The position numbers and the translations under genes were made by a program. Below are positions 1 to 6,598 of a stretch of DNA of 9,224 nucleotides, one piece after another. The notes below the pieces were generated by a model, which saw only the letters and a program-made list of their open reading frames with translations, was not told the origin of the DNA and ran no database searches. The DNA is from Armatimonadota bacterium (GTDB lineage: Bacteria > Sysuimicrobiota > Sysuimicrobiia > Sysuimicrobiales > JACQTN01). Each line of letters begins with the position of its first letter. Position 1 is the stretch's first letter. The DNA is taken from the NCBI GenBank assembly GCA_016210785.1, contig JACQTN010000017.1, positions 1-9,224 of the forward strand, read 5' to 3'.

Positions 1-2
1 AC

Positions 3-2087
3 GTCGACCGCCTCTACGACAACTGGTTCATCGAGACCTGCGGCGAGTGGGTCGTGCCGTACATCGGCGACCTGCTCAGCGTGCGCGGCCTGCTGCCGGT
101 GCGGGACGGCGCATTCAGCCAGCGGCCCCTGGTGGCCAACACGGTGGCCTTCCGCCGGCGCAAGGGCACCGCGGCCGTGCTGGAGGACCTGGCGCGCGCC
201 GCCACCGGCTGGCCCGCGCACGCCGTGGAGTTCTTCGAGTTGCTCGCCGCCACGCAGTACATCAACCACGTGCGGCCGGGGAAGGGCGGCACGGCCGGCC
301 TGCGGGATGCCAGCGCGCTCCAGTTGCTCGGCGGCCCGTTCGAGCGGGCGGCCCGCACCGCGGAGGTCCGGCACATCGACGTGGGACGGGGCAAATACAA
401 CATCCCTCACCTCGGCCTCTTCCTGTGGCGCCTCCAGAGCTACCACGTGGCGCGGGTCACCGCGCGTCCCGTCCCCGCCGCGAACGCGGCCGAGGAGGGA
501 CGCTTCCGGTTCAGCCCCCTGGGTCACGACGCGCCGCTGTTCAACGTGCCGCGCACCGAGACCGAGATCACCCAACTGGCCTCCGAATTGAACGTGCCCG
601 GCCCGCTGCGGCGGCGCCCGCTCTACGATGAACTGGAGGCGCGCCGGCAGGCGATCGTAGACGGCCGGACTCCCCGCCCCATCTATTTTGGGGACCAGCC
701 GGTGCTGCGCGTGTTGGTGAACAACGTGCCGGTGCCGCCAGAGCAGATCGCCATTTGCGACCTGAGCGATCCTCCTCCTTCCGTGTCCATCCCCGAGGGG
801 TGGCAGCGCCCCGCCGCGACCAGGAAGTACACGCCGTCCTCGGGCGGAGCGGAGCAATCGCTGCCCATCAAAGTGGCGGTCGATCCCGTCCTGGGACGCC
901 TGGCCTTCCCCGCCGGCGCCCCGCCCGGCCCGGTGCCGGTGGAGGTCAGTTACGCCTGTGGCTTCGCCGGGGATCTGGGCGGCGGCCCCTATGACCGCCG
1001 CGGCTCGGTGCAGCGCACACTCACCCGGCCCGTGACCTGGCAGATGGGCGTGACCAAAGACGCGCCGGCCAACCACCCGCAACTGGTGAAGACGCTGGCG
1101 GAAGCGGTGCGGGCCTGGAACCAGCGGCCGGCCGGGACGGTGGGCGTCATCGCCATCATGGACAGCCGCACGTACCAGGAGAACCTCACCGATCCCGCGC
1201 CGCCCGCCAGCATCGTGCAGATTCCCGCCGGCAGCCTGCTGCTGATCGTGGCCGCGGACTGGCCGGAGGAGGAATCACCCGCGGCTCCCGGGCAGCCGCA
1301 GCGGGTGATCGGGCACTTCTCTCCCTCCGGCCGGCGCCCGCACCTGCGCGGCAACCTGTCGGTGCGGGGCACCGCCGCGGCCGGCAACCGGAATCCAGGC
1401 ACGCTGGTCGTCAACGGGTTGCTCATCGAAGGCACCCTCACCGTCCTGCCCGGCAACCTGGGCGGCCTCACGGTGGCGCACGCCACCCTGGTTCCCGGTT
1501 CCGGCGGCCTCACGGCCAGCGCCTCCGCCCAGGCGGGGCAGCACAACGAGCTCCTGGCCGTCACGCTCGAGCGCGCCATCTCCGGCGCGGTCTCGGTGGC
1601 GGATACCGTCCGCGCCCTCCGGATCGAGGAGAGCATCATCGACGGCGGCGGCGGTACCGCCATCACGGCGCCGGCCACGGAGGTCCAGATCAGCACGGTT
1701 CTGGGACCGAGCACGCTCCGCAGCCTGGAGGCCGGCAACAGCATCTTCACCGGCAAAGTGACCGTGGCCCGGCGCCAGACGGGATGCGTGCGCTTCTCGT
1801 ACCTGCCCCTGGACTCGCGGGCGCCGCGCCGCTACCGGTGCCAGCCCGCGGACGCGGCGACCGCGGGACAGATCCTTCCTCACTTCACGTCGATGGCCTA
1901 CGGGCAGCCGGGGTACGGGCAACTGGCGGCCTCCGGTCCCGCGGTGATCCGCACCGGGGCGGAGGACGAGGGGGAGATGGGCGCGTTCCACTTTCTCCAG
2001 CAGACCCAACGGGTCGGCAGCCTGCGGATCAGTCTAGACGAATACCTGCCGTTCGGCCTGGAGGCCGGGATCTTCTTCGTCACGTGA
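3..2087 (+). CDS. Phage-tail-like / eCIS-associated protein with predicted beta-helix (5' partial)
   Basis: The frame is open to the left edge, so the true start lies outside; 694 residues are visible and the internal GTG at 54 is not the likely start. The first ~190 residues (YDNWFIETCGEWVVPYIGDLL, VANTVAFRRRKGTA, YNIPHLGLFLWRL, FSPLGHDAPLF) resemble, from memory, proteins beside baseplate genes in contractile injection systems, possibly related to P2 gpI-like tail proteins. The middle part carries VAVDPVLGRLAFP and a DLGGGPYDR motif. Bases ~1395-1836 encode short hydrophobic strands at regular spacing (LVVNGLLIEG, LRIEESIID, SIFTGKVTV), as expected of a right-handed beta-helix. The C-terminus has CVRFSYLP, PRRYRCQP, GAEDEGEMGAFHFLQ and GLEAGIFFVT. 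I see no signal peptide or membrane segment in the visible part. It shares an operon with the DUF6519 gene 13 bases downstream. The likely role is a tail-tip or baseplate-periphery component; family assignment is recall-based and the exact function is unknown. Confidence 0.62.
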   Translation, partial: VDRLYDNWFIETCGEWVVPYIGDLLSVRGLLPVRDGAFSQRPLVANTVAFRRRKGTAAVLEDLARAATGWPAHAVEFFELLAATQYINHVRPGKGGTAGLRDASALQLLGGPFERAARTAEVRHIDVGRGKYNIPHLGLFLWRLQSYHVARVTARPVPAANAAEEGRFRFSPLGHDAPLFNVPRTETEITQLASELNVPGPLRRRPLYDELEARRQAIVDGRTPRPIYFGDQPVLRVLVNNVPVPPEQIAICDLSDPPPSVSIPEGWQRPAATRKYTPSSGGAEQSLPIKVAVDPVLGRLAFPAGAPPGPVPVEVSYACGFAGDLGGGPYDRRGSVQRTLTRPVTWQMGVTKDAPANHPQLVKTLAEAVRAWNQRPAGTVGVIAIMDSRTYQENLTDPAPPASIVQIPAGSLLLIVAADWPEEESPAAPGQPQRVIGHFSPSGRRPHLRGNLSVRGTAAAGNRNPGTLVVNGLLIEGTLTVLPGNLGGLTVAHATLVPGSGGLTASASAQAGQHNELLAVTLERAISGAVSVADTVRALRIEESIIDGGGGTAITAPATEVQISTVLGPSTLRSLEAGNSIFTGKVTVARRQTGCVRFSYLPLDSRAPRRYRCQPADAATAGQILPHFTSMAYGQPGYGQLAASGPAVIRTGAEDEGEMGAFHFLQQTQRVGSLRISLDEYLPFGLEAGIFFVT

Positions 2088-2092
2088 GGAGG
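2087..2092 (+). promoter_or_regulatory. Shine-Dalgarno site for the DUF6519 gene
   Basis: AGGAGG overlaps the last base of the upstream TGA stop and lies 8 bases before the ATG at 2101. It decides the start: another ATG at 2096 is out of frame and only 3 bases from the site. The overlap with the upstream stop suggests translational coupling between the two proteins. Confidence 0.8.
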
Positions 2093-2100
2093 GCCATGTC

Positions 2101-5100
2101 ATGAAAGGCGATTTTACGCGCCTGACCTTCCGCCCATCCCGCCATTACAGCAGCGTCCGGCTGCAGCAGGGCCGGGTGCAGCTGGACGCGGACTGGAATG
2201 AACAGGTCGACATCCAGTCCCATCGCGACCGCACGACCACGCTGGATCTGGTCGGCCCGTGCGGCGCGCCCTGGAAAGGGGGCGGTTTCAGGATCGGCCG
2301 GGCGCCCCACCTGCGCGGGCTCTCCTTTGTGGGCACGACTCACGGGTGGGCCGTTGGCCTGCACGCCGCGATCCTTGTGACCACCAACGGCGGGACGGCG
2401 TGGACGAAGCAGGCCGCGCCGGCGGGGGTGACCGCGCACCTGCACGGCGTGCACGTTGTCAGCGTGACACACGGGTGGGCGGTGGGAGACGGCGGGACGA
2501 TTCTGGCGACGACCAACGGCGGGACGGCGTGGACGAAGCAGGCCGTGCCGGCGGGGCTCGTGGCGCACCTGCGGGCCGTGCACGTCACCAGCGCCACGCA
2601 GGGATGCGTGGTGGGGGATCACGCGACCATCCTCACGACAACTGACGGCGGGGCGGCGTGGACGGCGCGGGCGGCGCCGGCGGGCGTGACCGCGCACCTG
2701 CGGGCGGTGCACTTTGCCAGCGCCGCGCAGGGATGTGTGGTGGGGGATCACGCGACCATCCTGACGACGACGAACGGTGGCACCACGTGGACGGCGCGGG
2801 CGGCGCCGGCGGGTGTGACCGCGCACCTGCGCGGCGTGCACTTTGCCAGCGCGACGCACGGGTGGGCGGTGGGGGATGACGGGACGGTCCTGGCCACCAC
2901 GAACGGTGGGACGACATGGGCGAAACAGGCGGCGCCGGCGGGCGTGACCGCGCATCTGCGCGGCGTGTACTTTGCCAGCGCGACGCAGGGCTGGGCGGTT
3001 GGCGACGACGCGACGATCCTGGTGACGGTGAACGGGGGGACTCTCTGGACAAAGCAGGCGGCGCCGGCGGGCGTGACCGCGCACCTGCGGGCGATCCGGT
3101 TCGCCGGCACGGCGCCGGGCCTGGCGGTCGGTGACGACGCCACCATCCTGGCGAACGCCACCGGCACGTCGTGGACGGCTCCGACCTCGCCCACCATCGA
3201 CTTCACCGTCTCGCCTGGCCGCATGTACGCGGGCGGCATCCTGTGCGAGAACGACGATCACGCCGCGCTCACGGCGCAGCCCGATCTCCACAACTTCTCC
3301 CTGCCCGGAGCAGGAACATATCTGGCGTATCTGGATGTCTGGGAGCGTCACCTGACGGCGACCGACCGGCCGGAGCTGCGTGAGATCGCCCTGGGCGGGC
3401 CCGATACCGCCACCCGCACGCAGACCGTCTGGCAGGTCAAGCTCCTGCCGGTCGATCCGTCGGTCAACTGCGTCACGGTGCTGCAGTCGGCGCAGTGGAA
3501 GGGACTGATCGCCGGGAGCAGCGGCAGGCTCAGCGCTCGCGCCAGGCCCGAGGCCACCGGCACAACCGTCTGCGAAGTGCCTCCGGGGGCGGGCTTCCGC
3601 CGGCTGGAGAACCAGTTGTACCGCGTGGAAGTGCATAACCCCGGCGCGCTGGGCACGGCGTCCTTCAAGTGGTCACGCGACAACGGCTCGATCGTGACGC
3701 AGTGGTTGAAGCAGACGCAGAACGATCTTACCGTGAGCAGCATCGGGCGCGACAGTGTGCTCGGTTTCGTCGGCGGCCAGCACGTGGAGCTGACCGACGA
3801 CACGCGGGAACTGCAGCCTACCCCGCAGCCGGGGACGCTGGTCAAACTCGTCAACGCCCAGGGAGACGTCCTGATCATCAACCCCACCACGGCGGCGCCC
3901 TCCGGTCCCATCCAGAAGTCCAACTTCCCCCGGAACCCCAGGATCCGCCGCTGGGACTCGGCCGGCGCGCTCAAGGTGGAGGTGCCGCCCACCAACGACG
4001 GCTGGATCCCGCTGGAGGAAGGGGTGGAGGTCAGGTTCGAACCGGGCTCCTACAAGACCGGCGACTACTGGCTGATCCCCGCCCGCACCGCCGCGAACGG
4101 CACGGCCGCCGGCGGCATCGAATGGCCGCAGGACGACACCAAGAATCCTCTCCCGCTGCTCCCGCACGGGATCCCCCGCCATTACTGCCTCCTGGCGCTG
4201 GTTCGCATCGACGCCAACAACGTGCTCACCGTGCTCTCCGACTGTCGCGACCTGTTCCCCGCAGTCACGGAACTCACCAGCTTCTTCTACCGCAGCGGCG
4301 ACGGACAGGAGGCGATGCCGGATCCAGCGCAGCCCGCCGCGCGCGCCAGGCTGCAGTGGCCGCTGGTGGTGGGCGTGGCAAACGGAGAGTGGCCGGTGGC
4401 GGGCGCCGCGGTGCGCTTCACCCTGGTGACTCCGGCAACAGGTGGTCAGCTCCAGGCCATCGGCCAGACCGTCGGACCGGCCACCGGCACCAGCGTCGTC
4501 GTGGTGACGGGGTCGAACGGGCTGGCCGCGTGCGACTGGGAGATGGAACCCACCACGCGCAAACAGATGGTGGAGGCGGTCCTGCAGGACCCGGCCGGCA
4601 TCACCTTCCACCTGCCGATCCGCTTCACTGCCAACCTGAGCGTCGCGGACCAGGTGGCCTACGATCCGAAGACCTGCACAAGCCTCGGCGGCGCTACCAC
4701 CGTTCAGACCGCCATCGAGCGGTTGTCGCAGTTGTGCAGCCTGCTGTATGTGAGCGGCGACGGCCAGCACGCCCTGCCCGATCTCACCAAGCTCCAGGAC
4801 CGGGTGGCGCTGGGAGCGCCGCTGGAGGTGCGCGTCGCCAACGAATGCGGCCCGATCTCCGGCGCGTCGGTGCGCTTTGAACTCCCCGCGGGTACAGGCG
4901 GGGGCCTGCTCACGGGTACCTCCGGCACCGGGACCAGCGTCACCTCCTCTTCCACTTCCGACGGGATGGCCTCCTGCACCTGGCAGGTGGACTCGGTGAC
5001 GCCTGTGCAGCAGGTGAAGGCGACGCTGGTGAGCGCCGCCGGCAACCCCGTGCACGCACCCACCTCCACCCTGTCCTTCACCGCGCGGCTCAGCAAGGCG

Positions 5101-6504
5101 GACGGCGTGGCCTACAACCCCGAGAAATGCCCTCCCCTCAAAGACGTCCGCAACGTGCAGGACGCCATCGACGCCCTCTGCCGGCACGCCGGCGGCGGCT
5201 GCGCCGTCACGGTGGGTAAGGGCGGGCAATTCCAGCGCCTGGACCAGGCGGTCAAGGCGCTGCTCGACGCGCAGCCGCCCCAGTTTGACATGTGTCTGTG
5301 CCTGCTGCCGGGCGTGCACGACCTGCCGCAGGCGCTGAGCATCGACAAGAAGCCCCGGTTGAATCTGAAGATCGCCGGTTGCGGGCCCGGCACCCGCCTG
5401 TTCCTGAAGGGGCCGCTCAGGCTACAGCAGGTGGGTTCCTTCACGCTGGCCGACCTGGAGCTCAAAGCGGCGAGCATGCCGAACCCCCTGGGCTTCGTCC
5501 AGTGCGAGGAAGTGGCGCTGCTGTCCTGCCACATCAGCGGGCTGGTACCCGGCGGCACCCTCGTGATGGTGAGGGAGGCCGGCCGGATCACCGTGGCAGA
5601 CAGCACATTGGAAGCCTATGTTCCCGGCAGCCTCAACCTGCCGTCCACCGTCTTCGGGCCAGCGAGCCCCGAACTCGGCACGCTGTTCACCACCTTTGAC
5701 CGCAGGGAGTTCCTGCGCAACGCGGCGGAGGTCACGGACCGGATCGCCCGGGCGCCGCTGGCCGACCGGCGGAATCTCGCGGGGAGAGTCGACGCCAACG
5801 TGGGACCCATCAGCAACCGCCTGACGCCCGAGGAGAGCCAGAGCTATACCGCGCTCCTCAGGGTCCTGGTGGCGGACCCGGTGGATGCGAAAGTGCTGGC
5901 CCGGCGCCTGGAAGACGTCCACCGTGCCGCGGCCAAGCCGGTGTCCGGGACCGCCGTGGTGATCCTGGACGCGGAGGCGGACACGGCATTTGAGCGCAGC
6001 CAGATCCTCGGTGACGTCGTCCTGTACGGGGCCTCTGCGGACACCCCGCTGTCGGAGGAAGATCTGCGCCGGCTTGGACCGCTGCTGAAATCGCCCGCCG
6101 TGACCCCGCCGGCCACCCCGGCCCCGCCGCGCGTAATGATCTCAGCCGGCCGGGGATCATTGCACATCAGCAGGACCACGATGACCAGGATCGCCGTGGC
6201 CCGGGAGATCGTGGACCGCGTACGGGGAATTCTCAACGTCGGGCGCGGCGAGATCCCGGGTGTGTACAAAGCCGGCTTCCTCACCGACTGCGTGATCGAG
6301 GGTGGGGGAAGCCAGGTCCTGGCCCACCACGTGGCCGTGACGTCGGACGCCTTCGAACCGCCGCGGGGAGACGACGCCGGTGCGGTGATCGCCGATGCGG
6401 CCACCTTCGTGGGCAACCATGCGCTGAGGCCCGGCGTCGTACTGTCCAATGTCTCGCGAGTCAATCAAAAGGCCGCCAACCTGATCGCCATCAGGGACCT
6501 GTGA
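2101..6504 (+). CDS. Giant DUF6519 protein with inserted 7-repeat YCF48-like propeller, Ig-like modules and beta-helix
   Basis: 1467 residues. Residues 1-37 carry the DUF6519 opening motif (MKGDFTRLTF, LQQGRVQLDADWNEQ). Residues 71-~359 are seven 43-residue repeats (GWAVGD, TTNGGTxW) typical of YCF48/HCF136-like propeller blades. DUF6519-like sequence resumes at SPGRMYAGGILCEN (371-384) and runs to about 725, with YLAYLDVWERH, RVEVHNPG, FKWSRDNGS and PRHYCLLALV. Residues 728-880 and 881-1030 are two related Ig-like modules with YxSGDGQ, GAxVRFxL and VQxAIxxL motifs. Residues ~1034-1190 and ~1345-1467 look like pectate-lyase-type beta-helix strands (CAVTVGKGGQFQ, LADLELKA). They are separated by a helical stretch (~1199-1280) and a Pro/Ala linker (1333-1343). 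No signal peptide or membrane segment is seen. DUF6519 proteins occur beside contractile injection system genes, so a surface, fibre or target-contact role is inferred. The start is set by the AGGAGG at 2087. The DUF6519 call is firm; the function is not known. Confidence 0.82.
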   Translation: MKGDFTRLTFRPSRHYSSVRLQQGRVQLDADWNEQVDIQSHRDRTTTLDLVGPCGAPWKGGGFRIGRAPHLRGLSFVGTTHGWAVGLHAAILVTTNGGTAWTKQAAPAGVTAHLHGVHVVSVTHGWAVGDGGTILATTNGGTAWTKQAVPAGLVAHLRAVHVTSATQGCVVGDHATILTTTDGGAAWTARAAPAGVTAHLRAVHFASAAQGCVVGDHATILTTTNGGTTWTARAAPAGVTAHLRGVHFASATHGWAVGDDGTVLATTNGGTTWAKQAAPAGVTAHLRGVYFASATQGWAVGDDATILVTVNGGTLWTKQAAPAGVTAHLRAIRFAGTAPGLAVGDDATILANATGTSWTAPTSPTIDFTVSPGRMYAGGILCENDDHAALTAQPDLHNFSLPGAGTYLAYLDVWERHLTATDRPELREIALGGPDTATRTQTVWQVKLLPVDPSVNCVTVLQSAQWKGLIAGSSGRLSARARPEATGTTVCEVPPGAGFRRLENQLYRVEVHNPGALGTASFKWSRDNGSIVTQWLKQTQNDLTVSSIGRDSVLGFVGGQHVELTDDTRELQPTPQPGTLVKLVNAQGDVLIINPTTAAPSGPIQKSNFPRNPRIRRWDSAGALKVEVPPTNDGWIPLEEGVEVRFEPGSYKTGDYWLIPARTAANGTAAGGIEWPQDDTKNPLPLLPHGIPRHYCLLALVRIDANNVLTVLSDCRDLFPAVTELTSFFYRSGDGQEAMPDPAQPAARARLQWPLVVGVANGEWPVAGAAVRFTLVTPATGGQLQAIGQTVGPATGTSVVVVTGSNGLAACDWEMEPTTRKQMVEAVLQDPAGITFHLPIRFTANLSVADQVAYDPKTCTSLGGATTVQTAIERLSQLCSLLYVSGDGQHALPDLTKLQDRVALGAPLEVRVANECGPISGASVRFELPAGTGGGLLTGTSGTGTSVTSSSTSDGMASCTWQVDSVTPVQQVKATLVSAAGNPVHAPTSTLSFTARLSKADGVAYNPEKCPPLKDVRNVQDAIDALCRHAGGGCAVTVGKGGQFQRLDQAVKALLDAQPPQFDMCLCLLPGVHDLPQALSIDKKPRLNLKIAGCGPGTRLFLKGPLRLQQVGSFTLADLELKAASMPNPLGFVQCEEVALLSCHISGLVPGGTLVMVREAGRITVADSTLEAYVPGSLNLPSTVFGPASPELGTLFTTFDRREFLRNAAEVTDRIARAPLADRRNLAGRVDANVGPISNRLTPEESQSYTALLRVLVADPVDAKVLARRLEDVHRAAAKPVSGTAVVILDAEADTAFERSQILGDVVLYGASADTPLSEEDLRRLGPLLKSPAVTPPATPAPPRVMISAGRGSLHISRTTMTRIAVAREIVDRVRGILNVGRGEIPGVYKAGFLTDCVIEGGGSQVLAHHVAVTSDAFEPPRGDDAGAVIADAATFVGNHALRPGVVLSNVSRVNQKAANLIAIRDL
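2311..3177 (+). repeat. Seven in-frame 129-bp tandem repeats encoding beta-propeller blades
   Basis: Repeats start at 2311, 2440, 2569, 2698, 2827, 2956 and 3085 with no insertion or deletion between starts; the seventh is shortened, ending near 3177. Each full unit encodes 43 residues of the form LRxVxFxSATxGWAVGDxxTILxTTNGGTxWxxxAAPAGVTAH (x variable). Repeats 3 and 4 differ at 16 of 129 bases by my count (about 88% identical). The block encoding APAGVTAHLR is the most constant. Repeats 3 and 4 have Cys where 1, 2, 5 and 6 have Trp, and repeat 7 has Leu. Seven blades match the usual number in HCF136-type propellers, so one closed ring is likely (inference). Confidence 0.93.
4282..5190 (+). 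repeat. Tandem duplication of an Ig-like module plus VQxAI linker within the DUF6519 gene
   Basis: Unit A is 4282-4740 (residues 728-880) and unit B is 4741-5190 (881-1030). They align as FFYRSGDGQEAMPD with LLYVSGDGQHALPD, PLVVGVANGEWPVAGAAVRF with PLEVRVANECGPISGASVRF, GLAACDWEMEP with GMASCTWQVDS, and ADQVAYDPKTC with ADGVAYNPEKC. Each ends in a short helix (TVQTAIERL, NVQDAIDAL). The fold looks like a bacterial Ig-like (invasin-type) beta-sandwich. The VQxAI helix resembles the linker common in phage tail-fibre proteins. The copies are diverged, so this duplication is older than that of the propeller repeats. Confidence 0.72.
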
Positions 6505-6598
6505 GGAGCCGGGTCCCGGCAGGAGCTCCCCCGGCCGCCCCGTAATAACCGGGTGCAGCGCGAATGGTTCGGCCCGGGTTGGCGGAGGGAGCTCCCCC
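6505..6598 (+). other. Intergenic spacer with inverted and direct repeats before the paaK-like gene
   Basis: This 94-bp spacer starts just after the DUF6519 stop with the palindrome GCCGGGTCCCGGC (6508-6520). It has no T run, so a terminator is possible but weakly supported. An 11-bp direct repeat, GGAGCTCCCCC, occurs at 6522-6532 and 6588-6598. The second copy touches the ATG at 6599 and lies within the palindrome-rich GGAGGGAGCTCC that includes the Shine-Dalgarno GGAGG (6584-6588, 10 bases from the ATG). I see no convincing -35/-10 pair. Confidence 0.45.

Noticed and set aside
54..56. GTG start for the first gene
   Set aside because: The frame continues upstream to the window edge with protein-like sequence (DRLYDNWFIETCGEW) and there is no ribosome site before the GTG.
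2311..3177. CRISPR-like or satellite array
   Set aside because: The period is 129 bp, in frame throughout, with no unique spacers; it encodes propeller blades.
2080..3636. 518-residue open frame on the minus strand
   Set aside because: It is antisense to the propeller and DUF6519 region. Its repeated Arg/His/Pro-rich pattern mirrors the 129-bp repeats, and the plus-strand frame has recognisable motifs.
3669..4880. 403-residue plus-strand frame overlapping the DUF6519 gene
   Set aside because: Arg/Gly/Pro-rich shadow in another frame; the overlapping frame has clear domain motifs.
3673..5319. 548-residue open frame on the minus strand
   Set aside because: It is a shadow of the DUF6519 gene in high-GC DNA, with low-complexity Gly/Arg/His-rich translation and no ribosome site or motif.
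6508..6520. Rho-independent terminator after the DUF6519 gene
   Set aside because: The palindrome GCCGGGTCCCGGC has a one-base centre and no following T run, so it is noted only as part of the spacer.
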